This document shows, piece after piece, positions 46,563 through 54,952 of a DNA stretch of 64,000 nucleotides (position 1 is the first letter of the stretch; each line of letters starts with the position of its first letter). This stretch comes from Achromobacter pestifer (GTDB lineage Bacteria; Pseudomonadota; Gammaproteobacteria; Burkholderiales; Burkholderiaceae_B), in the NCBI RefSeq assembly GCF_013267355.1, contig NZ_CP053985.1:2914001-2978000 (forward strand). The letters are read 5' to 3'. The notes below the pieces were generated by a model that was not told the origin of the DNA, made no database searches, and saw only the letters and a list, made by a program, of their open reading frames with translations. The position numbers and the translations under genes are program-made.

Positions 46563-46603
46563 CCGGAGCCCCTCTTTTTCACGGCTCCGGCCGCTGCCGG
46601 AGC
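46563..46603 (+). promoter_or_regulatory. Competing hairpins between mreB and mreC
   Basis: CCGGAGCC (46563-46570) can pair with GGCTCCGG (46583-46590). The latter can instead pair with CCGGAGC (46597-46603). The two stems exclude each other, and the first encloses a T-run. This resembles an attenuator or a stability switch that sets the high mreB to mreC ratio. Confidence 0.5.
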
Positions 46604-46632
46604 GGCGGGCGCGGGCGTCCGGGCTGAGATTC

Positions 46633-47517
46633 ATGCAACGACAAGGGACTCCTCCCCTATTCAGGCGCGGCCCACCTGCGGAGGTGCGGCTGGTCGTTCT
46701 GGTCATTCTTGCTTTGGCCCTGATTGTCATGGATTCGCAATGGCGCATGCTGGAACCGGCGCGCAAGGCGATATCCGTGGCGCTCTATCCGTTCCAGCGC
46801 GCCGTCATGGCGCCGCGCGACCTGGTCCAACAGGTGAACGAATGGGTCAACGCCGCCAACCTCATCCGTAGCGAAAACGAAGCTCTGCAGCGTCAGCGCA
46901 TCGAACTGGCCCAGGTGACCTCGCACGGCGCCCAATTGGCCGCGGAGAACGCGCAGTTGCGCCGCCTGCTCGGCGTGACCGACACCGTGGCGCAATCTGC
47001 CGTGGTGGTCGAGGTCATGTACGAACCCACCAACGCGTTCACGCAGCGCCTGGTGTTCAACAAGGGCAGCAAGGCCGGCCTGGCGCCAGGCATGCCGGTG
47101 ATCGACGAAGGCGGCGTGGTCGGGCAGATCGTGCGTGTTACGCCGATGACCGCCGAGGCCGCGCTGGTCACCGACGAACAGGTATCCATTCCCGTACAGT
47201 TGCTGCGCAACGGCTTGCGCCTGATCGCGTTCGGCGGCAATTCGCCAGGCAAAATGGAAGTCCGTTACCTTGCAGCCAATGCCGACATCAAGGAAGGCGA
47301 TACTATCGTCACCAGCGGCGTCGGCGGCCTGTTCCCGGCCGGTTTGCCCGTGGCCAAGGTGACCTCGGTCGAACGCGATACCGCCTCCGGCTTCGCGCGC
47401 GCCGTCTGCGAACCGCTGGCTCATCCCGAACGCTATCGCCACTTCCTGGTTTTGCAGGTGGATGTGGAGCGTGCCGAGTCCAACCGTCAGGAGGTCGATT
47501 CCGGTGGATCGGACTAA
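46633..47517 (+). CDS. mreC: Cell shape-determining protein MreC
   Basis: The product is 294 residues: a short cytoplasmic part, one membrane helix (VRLVVLVILALALIVMDSQW), a periplasmic coiled coil (LVQQVNEWVNAANLIRSENEALQRQRIELAQ) and the beta-barrel MreC core with NKGSKAGLAPGMPVIDEGGVVGQI. It links MreB to PBP2 and activates it. Its last 14 bases overlap mreD. Confidence 0.95.
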   Translation: MQRQGTPPLFRRGPPAEVRLVVLVILALALIVMDSQWRMLEPARKAISVALYPFQRAVMAPRDLVQQVNEWVNAANLIRSENEALQRQRIELAQVTSHGAQLAAENAQLRRLLGVTDTVAQSAVVVEVMYEPTNAFTQRLVFNKGSKAGLAPGMPVIDEGGVVGQIVRVTPMTAEAALVTDEQVSIPVQLLRNGLRLIAFGGNSPGKMEVRYLAANADIKEGDTIVTSGVGGLFPAGLPVAKVTSVERDTASGFARAVCEPLAHPERYRHFLVLQVDVERAESNRQEVDSGGSD

Positions 47518-48070
47518 TCAATCTTCGGGGCAGGCCAGGCGCCGCCTGGGCACCCCCAGCAATGTGCAGCCCGACCGCCTGTCCGGCCCGGCGCACGGCG
47601 TGTTCGTTTGGGGTACGGTGCTGCTGGCGTGGCTGGTGTCCCTGTTGCCCTGGCGCTTGTGGCAGGGCGCACCCGACGTGCTGCTGCTGATCATCGCCTT
47701 CTGGTGCGTGCACGAGCCGCGCCGGGTAGGCCTGTTCACCGCGTTCTTCTTCGGCTTGCTGATGGATGTGCATGACGCCGGCCTGCTGGGCGAGCACGCG
47801 CTGTCCTACACGCTCGTCGCCTACGGCGCCGTGGTGCTGCATCGGCGGCTGCAGCGGTTCGATCTCTGGAGCCAGGCGATGCACATGCTGCCTGTGTTCT
47901 TCATCGCCCGCTTCGTGACCCAGATCATCCATGCGTGGCTGGCCGGCAAGTGGCCGGGTTGGGACTGGGGCGTGAGCGTGCTCCTGACCGCCGCCCTCTG
48001 GCCGCTGGCGGGCTGGGTCTTGCACTTGCCGCAGCGCGGTGTCGACGACGCCGAGTCTTCCTCCGCCTGA
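47504..48070 (+). CDS. mreD: Rod shape-determining protein MreD
   Basis: A 188-residue inner-membrane protein with about five membrane segments and the family stretch PDVLLLIIAFWCVHEPRRVGLFTAFFFGLLMDV. AGGAGGT stands 8 nt before a GTG at 47504, which I take as the start; it overlaps the mreC stop. MreD is a part of the elongasome without known enzymatic activity. The N-terminal 30 residues are polar and longer than in E. coli. Confidence 0.92.
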   Translation: MDRTNQSSGQARRRLGTPSNVQPDRLSGPAHGVFVWGTVLLAWLVSLLPWRLWQGAPDVLLLIIAFWCVHEPRRVGLFTAFFFGLLMDVHDAGLLGEHALSYTLVAYGAVVLHRRLQRFDLWSQAMHMLPVFFIARFVTQIIHAWLAGKWPGWDWGVSVLLTAALWPLAGWVLHLPQRGVDDAESSSA

Positions 48071-48085
48071 CGGCGGCGCAGCGTC

Positions 48086-50011
48086 ATGTTTGAATTCAAG
48101 AAAACCGGCCAGCAGCAGAAGCAGCGTTTCCGCCTGCGCGCCTGGGTGGGCGGGCTGTTCGCGCTGGCCTGCTTCGGCGTGCTGATCGGGCGGTTCTGGT
48201 ATCTCCAGGTCGACCGCTACGAAGGCCTGTCCGAGCGCGCCGACCGCAACCGCATCGCGGTCGTGCCCATCCCGCCGCGGCGCGGCGAGATCCTGGACCG
48301 CAACGGCGAAGTGCTGGCGCGCAACTACCGCACCTATACGCTGGAGGTCGTGCCCGCCCATGCCGGCAACCTGAGCCAGCTGTTCGAACGCCTGACCGAA
48401 GTCGTGTACATCAGCCCGGCCGACCAACGCCGCTTCAAGCGCCGCGCCGCCGAGTCCAGCCGCTACGCCAGCCTGCAGCTGCGCAACAATCTCAACGAAA
48501 CCGAGGCCGCGTGGTTTGCCGCGCATTCCTTTCAGTTCCCGGGCGTGGAGCTGCGCGCGCGCTGGGTGCGCGAGTACCCGCAGGGCGCATCGGCGGGCCA
48601 TGTGGTCGGCTATATCGGCCGCATCGCCGAAGGCGACAACGAAGAACTGGAGCGCGCCGGCCAGTTGGGCAACTACCGCGGCACCGAGGTCATAGGCAAG
48701 AAGGGCATCGAGAAAACCTGGGAAGAGCAGCTGCACGGCCGCACCGGCCTGGAAGAAGTCGAAGTCACCGCGGGCGGGCGGCCCATGCGCACGCTGCGCC
48801 GCATTGATCCGGTGCCCGGCTCCGACATCATGCTGTCGATCGACATGGGCCTGCAGAAAGTGGCCGAACAGGCGTTCGAGGGTCAGCGCGGCGCGCTGGT
48901 CGCCATCGACCCCGACACGGGCGAGGTGCTGGCCTTCGTCTCGCAGCCTTCGTTCGACCCGAACCTGTTCGTGGACGGCATCGACGTGGACAACTGGCGC
49001 ATGCTGAACGAATCGCCGGACCATCCGCTGATCAACCGGCCACTGTACGGCACCTATCCCATCGGTTCGACCTACAAGCCTTTCGTGGCCCTGGCTGCGC
49101 TCGAACTGGGCAAGCGCCGCGCCACCGACCGCATCTCCGACCCCGGCTACTACGAATTCGGCGGCCAGAAGTTCCGCAACGCAGGCGGTGCCGCCTACGG
49201 CATGACGGACATGCACAAGGCCATTGTCGTGTCGTCCGACACCTACTTCTATTCGCTGGGCCCCGAGATCGGCGTGAACGCGCTGCACGATTTCACCAAG
49301 CAGTTCGGCTTCGGCCAGATCACCGGCATCGACCTGGAAGGCGAAAAACGCGGCGTGCTGCCCTCGACCGACTGGAAGCGCTCGGCCTACAAGGACAAGG
49401 ACCGCCAGCGCTGGTACGCGGGCGAAACCATTTCCGTGGCGGTGGGTCAGGGCTATAACGCCTTCACGCTGCTGCAACTGGCGCAAGGCACCTCCACGCT
49501 GGCCAACAACGGCCTGTACCGCCGTCCGCACCTGGTGCACGCGGTGCGCGATCCGCGCACCGGCGTGGCCAAGCCGACCGAGTCCGCGCCCGACTACCGC
49601 ATTCCCCTCAAGCAGGCCAACGTGGACGTGATCAAGAGCGCCATGGCGGACGTGGTGCGTGCCGGTACGGCGCGGCGCGCGTTCGCCAACACGCCTTACC
49701 AGGCGGCCGGCAAGACCGGCACCGCGCAGGTGTTCAGCCTGCGCGGCGGCCACTACCGCGCCAGCGCCATCGACGAGCGCCTGCGCGACCATGCCCTGTT
49801 CATGGGCTTCGCGCCGCTTGAGCATCCCCGCATCGCGGTCGCGCTGATCGTCGAGAACGCCGGCTGGGGCGCCAGCGTCGCCGCGCCGGTCGCGCGCAAG
49901 GTGTTCGACTATTGGCTGGCCAAGGACCGCCAGGACAAGATCGTGCGGCCCGAGCGCGCCGACCCCCTGGCCTCGGTCGAAGAAATCGCTTCCGACGTGG
50001 TGCGCCAATAA
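48086..50011 (+). CDS. mrdA: Penicillin-binding protein 2 (peptidoglycan transpeptidase)
   Basis: A 641-residue inner-membrane protein: one membrane anchor near residues 20-40, a pedestal domain with RGEILDRNGEVLARN, and the transpeptidase domain. The catalytic serine is Ser328 in GSTYKPF (SxxK) and the KTG motif begins at Lys543 in KTGTAQ. It crosslinks lateral wall peptidoglycan with RodA. The gene is slightly longer at the C-terminus than in E. coli. Confidence 0.96.
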   Translation: MFEFKKTGQQQKQRFRLRAWVGGLFALACFGVLIGRFWYLQVDRYEGLSERADRNRIAVVPIPPRRGEILDRNGEVLARNYRTYTLEVVPAHAGNLSQLFERLTEVVYISPADQRRFKRRAAESSRYASLQLRNNLNETEAAWFAAHSFQFPGVELRARWVREYPQGASAGHVVGYIGRIAEGDNEELERAGQLGNYRGTEVIGKKGIEKTWEEQLHGRTGLEEVEVTAGGRPMRTLRRIDPVPGSDIMLSIDMGLQKVAEQAFEGQRGALVAIDPDTGEVLAFVSQPSFDPNLFVDGIDVDNWRMLNESPDHPLINRPLYGTYPIGSTYKPFVALAALELGKRRATDRISDPGYYEFGGQKFRNAGGAAYGMTDMHKAIVVSSDTYFYSLGPEIGVNALHDFTKQFGFGQITGIDLEGEKRGVLPSTDWKRSAYKDKDRQRWYAGETISVAVGQGYNAFTLLQLAQGTSTLANNGLYRRPHLVHAVRDPRTGVAKPTESAPDYRIPLKQANVDVIKSAMADVVRAGTARRAFANTPYQAAGKTGTAQVFSLRGGHYRASAIDERLRDHALFMGFAPLEHPRIAVALIVENAGWGASVAAPVARKVFDYWLAKDRQDKIVRPERADPLASVEEIASDVVRQ

Positions 50012-51147
50012 TGAAACGCCTGGGCCTCATTCTGCTACGCGTGTTCACGGCCTTCGATTGGCCGCTGCTGGCGATCCTGTTGATGTTCGCCGCGCTCGGC
50101 ATGACGGTCATGCATTCCGCGGTGGGCGGCACCGACTGGCGCTTTGCCGAACAGTCGCGTAATTTCATCATCGCTTTTTTCGCGATGTGGATCATGGCCT
50201 TGATTCCGCCCAAGTGGCTGATGAAGCTGGCCTTGCCGTTTTACGTGGTGGGGGTGGTGCTGCTGCTGGGCGTGGAGTTCTTCGGCGAAACCAGCAAGGG
50301 CGCGACCCGCTGGCTGAACCTGGGCGTGACCCGCATCCAGCCCTCCGAGATGATGAAGATCGGCGTGCCCATGATGCTGGCCTGGTACTTCCAGCGCCAC
50401 GAGGGCGCGGTCCGCATCCGCGACTTCCTGGCCGCCGCCGCCATGCTGGCCGCGCCCTTCGGCTTGATCGTGCTGCAGCCTGACCTGGGCACGGCGCTGC
50501 TGGTGTTCGGCGCCGGCTTCTTCGTGATCTACTTCGCGGGCCTATCGTTCAAGCTGCTGGTGCCGGTCATGCTGGCTGGCATCATCGGCATCGGCACACT
50601 GGTCTATTACGAAGACCAGCTCTGCGAGCCCGAGGTGGACTGGGTGGTGCTGCATGACTACCAGAAGCACCGGGTGTGCACACTGCTGAATCCCAGTTCC
50701 GATCCCTTGGGCAAGGGCTTCCATACGATCCAGTCGATGATCGCGGTGGGCTCGGGCGGGATGTACGGCAAGGGCTACATGAAGGGCACGCAGACCCACC
50801 TGGACTTCATCCCCGAGCGCACCACCGACTTCATCTTCGCGGTGTATGCCGAGGAGTTCGGGTTGTACGGCGGGATTGCGATCCTGGTGCTGTATGGGCT
50901 GATGATGGCGCGCGGATTGACGATCGCGTCGCGGGCGTCTTCGCAGTTCGGCAGGCTGCTTGTCGGGGCGCTGACGATGATGCTGTTCATCTATGTATTC
51001 GTGAACGTGGGGATGGTGACGGGGATCCTGCCTGTGGTGGGGGTGCCGTTGCCGTTCATGAGCTATGGGGGGACGGCTTTGTTCACCATGGGGATTGCGT
51101 TTGGGATCATGATGAGTATTAGTCGGCATCGGTCGGCTAAGACTTGA
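50011..51147 (+). CDS. rodA: Peptidoglycan glycosyltransferase RodA
   Basis: A 378-residue SEDS-family polymerase with about ten membrane segments. Signatures are GATRWLNLGVTRIQPSEMMKI, LQPDLGTALLVFGAG and the C-terminal PVVGVPLPFMSYGGTALFTMGIAFG. Its ATG shares one base with the mrdA stop (TAATG). In the last 250 nt C-ending codons largely give way to G- and T-ending ones (GGG, GTG, TTG, ATT), as in the other genes that flank the structured elements. Confidence 0.96.
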   Translation: MKRLGLILLRVFTAFDWPLLAILLMFAALGMTVMHSAVGGTDWRFAEQSRNFIIAFFAMWIMALIPPKWLMKLALPFYVVGVVLLLGVEFFGETSKGATRWLNLGVTRIQPSEMMKIGVPMMLAWYFQRHEGAVRIRDFLAAAAMLAAPFGLIVLQPDLGTALLVFGAGFFVIYFAGLSFKLLVPVMLAGIIGIGTLVYYEDQLCEPEVDWVVLHDYQKHRVCTLLNPSSDPLGKGFHTIQSMIAVGSGGMYGKGYMKGTQTHLDFIPERTTDFIFAVYAEEFGLYGGIAILVLYGLMMARGLTIASRASSQFGRLLVGALTMMLFIYVFVNVGMVTGILPVVGVPLPFMSYGGTALFTMGIAFGIMMSISRHRSAKT

Positions 51148-51200
51148 TCTTGACCGTTTGCTGGGCATTCTTGGGGCAGGCTCGGTCTTCTTCGTAGGTC

Positions 51201-51364
51201 GCCCGTCGTCGCGGGCGGCGTGGCGGCTCGCGCCCACGATTGCGGTCCGGAGCGTTCGCTCCGGACTTCCCCGTCGTCATCTTCGTCCAGGCCTACGGCC
51301 TTCCCTTCAGATTCCCTCGGGCGCATCGAGGTTGCGAGCCGCCACGCCGCCCGCGGCGACGGGC
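51201..51364 (+). repeat. 164-nt hairpin unit A, copy 2
   Basis: The 31-bp arms (51201-51231 and 51334-51364) pair fully if one G-U is allowed. Compared with copy 1, two arm positions changed on both sides (T-A to C-G and T-A to G-C), so pairing is preserved. The core TCCGGAGCG-TT-CGCTCCGGA is unchanged, while the small stem is now AGGCC-TAC-GGCCT. Confidence 0.85.
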
Positions 51365-51426
51365 TGCCGCCGTCTTGGCTTGGTGCGCTGCTAGGGCCGT
51401 GGACGGTGGCGAGTCTTTTGCTGCCC

Positions 51427-51460
51427 GTCATTTCCGGCCGCGCGGGCGGCCGGAAATGAC
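51427..51460 (+). terminator. Hairpin C, copy 2 (terminator-like)
   Basis: A perfect 15-bp stem (51427-51441 with 51446-51460) with a GCGG loop, followed by ATACGTGATTTTT. Two stem positions differ from copy 1 and both are compensated (C-G to A-T, A-T to C-G). It probably ends the rodA transcript. Confidence 0.65.
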
Positions 51461-51750
51461 ATACGTGATTTTTGGAATTTTGATGGTGTTCGCTGTCGCG
51501 AATGCGGACAGTCGTTTGCTGATGTCATCGCCGTCTGTGGGTGGGGCGGTGATGGGTGGCGCGCGGCACGCAGCGGTTTGCGCTTGAAGACTTTCTCGCG
51601 CGCGCCCCCCATCCGGCACCGTGGCTTAGCGTCGGCGATGATCAACGGCCTGGTGACATTCAGTCATGAGCAGCGGCCCTCGAGGTGTTAAATGCTGACG
51701 GGTGCCTCACGCGCGCGCAGCGCCATCCTCAACCGCAAGGCACCGCGGAA

Positions 51751-51785
51751 GCCTCGGAAGGCCGCCCGCGCGGCCGGCCCGAGGC
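51751..51785 (-). terminator. Hairpin D, copy 2 (inverted counterpart of C)
   Basis: GCCTCGG (51751-51757) pairs with CCGAGGC (51779-51785) and GGCCGC (51760-51765) with GCGGCC (51770-51775). Against copy 1 the outer stem has two compensated changes. It lies 92 nt beyond unit B in the minus direction. Confidence 0.55.
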
Positions 51786-51877
51786 GAGCCCCGCAAGATC
51801 CTCGCCATACCCCCACCCGTTGCCAGAACGCCAAGCACACGATTCGCCCCAGCCGACGTCAGATTGCAGCTAAACGA

Positions 51878-52041
51878 GCCCGTCGCGTCGGTGGCCCGCC
51901 ATGCGCGGGGCGTCGATAAGCCCGAGGGAATCTGAAGGAACCGCCGAAGGCGGTGACGAAGATGACGAAGGGGCAGTCCGGAGCGAACGCTCCGGACCGC
52001 AATCGTTGCCCCGCGCATGGCGGGTCACCGACGCGACGGGC
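51878..52041 (-). repeat. 164-nt hairpin unit B, copy 2
   Basis: The 34-bp arms (51878-51911 and 52008-52041) pair with a single G-U exception. The arm sequence differs from unit B copy 1 at many positions yet remains self-complementary. The inner small stem is ACCGCC-GAA-GGCGGT. It lies 38 nt beyond the stop of the dehydrogenase gene. Confidence 0.85.
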
Positions 52042-52079
52042 GTCTTAAGAACCTACGACGCCCGTCAGCAAGCAGAACC

Positions 52080-53132
52080 TCAAGAAGGCAACGCCTCAGG
52101 CACCCCAAGGTCGACGGCCAGCTTGGTCAAACCGTCCCAGATCCGGCTATCAAACGTCAGCGTATCCTCGTTCAGCGCGCGGTTGCGGGCTTCGTACTCG
52201 CCCGGATACTGCACGCCTTCGACGCCCGGTTGCGGCTTGCAGGCGTGCAGGTAGTCGATGAACGCGCCCACCTCCATCGACCGCCAGTCAGTATTGAAGT
52301 CCACCTGCGGATCCAGCAGCAGCGCGAACATATTGTTCGTCGCTACGCCAGTGCGCGGATGTTGCGGCTGGATCGTGCCGCCGCCGGACAGCACGCCGGC
52401 CAGCAGCTCGGCCACCAGGCCCAGCGCGTAGCCCTTGTGGCCGCCGAACGGCAGCAGGGCGCCGGGCGGGTCGGTGAACAGCGCGTTGGGATCGGTGGTC
52501 GGGTTGCCCTGGGCGTCGATCAGCGAGCCCGGGGGGGCTTCCTCGCCCTTGGCGGCCAGCACCCGCGCCTTGTTGACGGCGATCGAGCTGGTGGCCATGT
52601 CCACCAGGAACGGCGGACGGCCGCCGGGCAGCGGGCCGGCGAAGCACAGCGGGTTGGTGGTCAGGCACGCCTGCGCGCCGCCGAAAGGCGCCACGGTCGG
52701 CGAGCGGTTGATCACGTTGGTGAAGGCCAGCAGGATCAGGCCCTTGGCCGCCACCAGTTCCCCGTAGTGGCCCATGCGGCCCAGGTGATGGCTGTGGCGC
52801 AGGGTCAGGATGCACTGGCCGTGCTCCTGGGTGCGCTCGATGGCCTTCTCGATAACGACCTTGCCGACATACTGGCCCAGCCCGTGGTGGCCGTCGTAGG
52901 CCAGCATCGCGCCGCGATCGTTGATCAGTTCGGGCCGGCCGTCGGCCTGGGCCAGGCCCTCGGACAGCACGCGCCGGTAGTTGGTCAGGATGGACAGGCC
53001 ATGGCTGGTGTAGCCCACCCGGTCGGACTCGACCAGGTGCTCGGCCACGTCGCGGGCGATGTCCTCGGGCACGCCCTGGGCCGTCAGCACGCGGCGGCCG
53101 TATTCATTGGCTTGGGCGATCGAAATTTTCAT
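52080..53132 (-). CDS. LDH2/MDG2-family NAD(P)-dependent 2-hydroxyacid dehydrogenase
   Basis: A 350-residue enzyme of the malate/L-lactate/ureidoglycolate dehydrogenase family, which is unrelated to classical Rossmann LDHs. Conserved blocks are HGLSILTNYRRVLSEGL, DGHHGLGQYVGKVVIEKAIE, SHHLGRMGHYGELVAAKGLI and GGHKGYALGLVAELLAGVLSGG. GGAGG precedes the ATG at 53132 by 8 nt. It follows a DASS-type transporter by 12 nt, so the two probably import and oxidise one 2-hydroxy acid. The exact substrate is open. Confidence 0.9.
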   Translation of the reverse strand: MKISIAQANEYGRRVLTAQGVPEDIARDVAEHLVESDRVGYTSHGLSILTNYRRVLSEGLAQADGRPELINDRGAMLAYDGHHGLGQYVGKVVIEKAIERTQEHGQCILTLRHSHHLGRMGHYGELVAAKGLILLAFTNVINRSPTVAPFGGAQACLTTNPLCFAGPLPGGRPPFLVDMATSSIAVNKARVLAAKGEEAPPGSLIDAQGNPTTDPNALFTDPPGALLPFGGHKGYALGLVAELLAGVLSGGGTIQPQHPRTGVATNNMFALLLDPQVDFNTDWRSMEVGAFIDYLHACKPQPGVEGVQYPGEYEARNRALNEDTLTFDSRIWDGLTKLAVDLGVPEALPS

Positions 53133-53144
53133 GATGCGACCTCC

Positions 53145-54638
53145 TTACAGCCAGCCCAGCCAGCGCCAGTAGGTCATGCCCATCAGCAGCATCAGCAAGT
53201 AGCCGACGATGGTGACGATGATGCCGACCTTGGCGAACTGCTTGGCGTTGAAGGTTTCCGTACCCAGGCACACCATGTTCTGCGGCGCGTTGATGGGCAG
53301 GATGAAGCCGTAGCTGACGACGAAGCCCAGCAGCATGGTCATGCCCAGGCGGCTGAAGTCGCCCGGCAGCGTGGCCAGCACCGAGATCAGGATCGGCAGC
53401 ATGGCCGAGGTCAGCGCGGTGGCGCTGGCGAACCCCAGGTGGATGATGATGAGGAAGGCCGCCAGGACCGCGAAGATGGCCAGCGGTCCCAGGTGATCCA
53501 GGCCGGTGTGCGCCACGACCTGGTTGCCCAGCCATTGGCCGGCCTGGGTCGTCAGCAGGGCGGTACCCAGGCTGATGCCGACGCCGAACACGATCACGGT
53601 GCCCCATGGGATGCGCGATTGCACGTCTTTCCAGGTCATCACGCCAAAGCGCGGCAGCAGCAGCAGGACCAGGCCGAAGTAGGTGGTGGACGTGGTGTCG
53701 AACTTGTGCAGCTTGCCTTCGGTCGACCAGAACAGCAGCAGCATGAGCGACACGGCCATCAGGCGCTTTTGCGCGCCGGTCATGGGGCCCAGTTCAAGCA
53801 GCGACTTCGCGACGGCTTCCTTGCCTCCCGCGATGCTGTCGCTTTCCGGCGGCAGCAGCTTGAGCACGACGGCGATCAGCACGGCCGACATGATCAGCGA
53901 CCAGGGGGCGCCGGCGATCAGCCAGTCCGACCACGCCACGCGTTCGCCCAGCATCTTTTCCATGAAGCCGACGGTCAGCAGGTTCTGTGCGGCGGCGGTC
54001 TGGATGCCGACGTTCCAGATGCTGGTGGCTTGCGCCACGATGATCATGATGCCGGCGGCGATGTTGGAGCGCTTGTCCACGCCGAAGGCCGCGATGACGC
54101 CCATCATGATGGGCACCACGGCCGCGCTGCGCGCGGTGGCGCTGGGCACGACCAGGCTCAGCACGATGGTCACGGCGATACATCCGATCAGGATGCGGCG
54201 CGTGCTGGTGCCTACTCTGGCCAGGGTCACCAGCGCGATGCGCCGGTCCAGCCCGGTGAAGGTCATGGCAGCGGCAATGAACAAGGCGCCGGTGACAAGC
54301 GCCAGCGCCGAGTTCGAGAAGCCTGCCAGCGCCATGCTGATCGCGGCCGAGGTGCCATAGATGACTTGCGGGTCTTTGATTGTCGGAGCCGTGCCCAGCA
54401 GGAAGGCCATCAGCGTCGTGATCATGATCGCGCTGGCTTCGTAGGACACGGCTTCGGTAATCCAGACCACCACTGCGAATGCCAGGATGGCCAGCATCCG
54501 GTGGCCCGCGACGGGCAGGTCGGCGGGCAAAGGCATCATCAGCACGCCGATCATCACTAGGACGCCGGCAATGAGTCCGATTGGAATTTTGGTTTTCTTT
54601 GGGGCTTGCGAGGCAGGGACGGCGGCTTGCGCGGTCAT
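53145..54638 (-). CDS. DASS-family (SLC13) dicarboxylate/anion:Na+ symporter
   Basis: A 497-residue inner-membrane protein with about 12 membrane segments. Family features are the SNSALALVTGALFIAAAM clamshell-loop region, and LPINAPQNMVCLGTETFNAKQF near the C-terminus, which matches the second SNT-type Na+ site in degenerate form. I start at the second ATG (54638), which has GGAG six bases upstream; an ATG at 54644 overlaps that site. It is the first gene of an operon with the 2-hydroxyacid dehydrogenase. Confidence 0.88.
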   Translation of the reverse strand: MTAQAAVPASQAPKKTKIPIGLIAGVLVMIGVLMMPLPADLPVAGHRMLAILAFAVVVWITEAVSYEASAIMITTLMAFLLGTAPTIKDPQVIYGTSAAISMALAGFSNSALALVTGALFIAAAMTFTGLDRRIALVTLARVGTSTRRILIGCIAVTIVLSLVVPSATARSAAVVPIMMGVIAAFGVDKRSNIAAGIMIIVAQATSIWNVGIQTAAAQNLLTVGFMEKMLGERVAWSDWLIAGAPWSLIMSAVLIAVVLKLLPPESDSIAGGKEAVAKSLLELGPMTGAQKRLMAVSLMLLLFWSTEGKLHKFDTTSTTYFGLVLLLLPRFGVMTWKDVQSRIPWGTVIVFGVGISLGTALLTTQAGQWLGNQVVAHTGLDHLGPLAIFAVLAAFLIIIHLGFASATALTSAMLPILISVLATLPGDFSRLGMTMLLGFVVSYGFILPINAPQNMVCLGTETFNAKQFAKVGIIVTIVGYLLMLLMGMTYWRWLGWL

Positions 54639-54952
54639 ATCCATCTCCGGTTGAGGTCAAACTGCCGACACACCGCCCCGCGAGCAACGGGATAGGTCAA
54701 ATCGGTGTGTCGACGCTACAGCATGATCGTGACGGCATTGCGGAAAACCCGTATTGATACTGATCAAGCCTGTGGAGATTTGGGCTTGTAGAAAACCTCT
54801 GACGGGCATTATGCTCGTCGCCCCGCGCCGCCGGCAAGCAGAGATTGTTGCATATAACAATGCAAATCTATTGAAATAGAGACGGATGGGAAATTAATTA
54901 GATCGTGCCGCGATGCTAATCGGCACGGCGAGCAGATGACCCGGCCGCCCGC
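54639..54952. promoter_or_regulatory. Promoter region of the DASS operon with palindromes; slmA terminator hairpin
   Basis: 314 nt without a gene. Candidate operators are CGACACACCG (54666-54675) with CGGTGTGTCG (54703-54712), 27 nt apart, and ATTGTT-GCATAT-AACAAT (54843-54860). CGTGCCG (54904-54910) and CGGCACG (54921-54927) form a hairpin that could end slmA transcription, followed in the minus direction by an AT-rich run. No regulator gene lies next to the operon. Confidence 0.5.

Larger units (their letters stand above)
51191..52055. repeat. Structured intergenic element, copy 2
   Basis: Most of the 932 nt between convergent rodA and the 2-hydroxyacid dehydrogenase gene is a diverged copy of 26185-27000. 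The order is hairpin A (51201-51364), hairpin C (51427-51460), middle with E (51527-51553) and F (51551-51613), hairpin D (51751-51785) and hairpin B (51878-52041). Spacings A-to-C (62 nt) and D-to-B (92 nt) are identical to copy 1, while the middle is about 40 nt longer. No credible gene lies inside. Confidence 0.85.

Noticed and set aside
47309..50008. 899-residue open frame on the minus strand opposite mreC, mreD and mrdA
   Set aside because: It lies exactly antisense to clearly recognisable genes, has low-complexity His/Gln/Arg/Gly-rich protein and no family features. High GC makes such shadow frames common.
52017..54560. 847-residue plus-strand open frame across the dehydrogenase and DASS genes
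   Set aside because: It is antisense to two well-supported genes and its product is repetitive Gln/His/Asp/Gly without domains.
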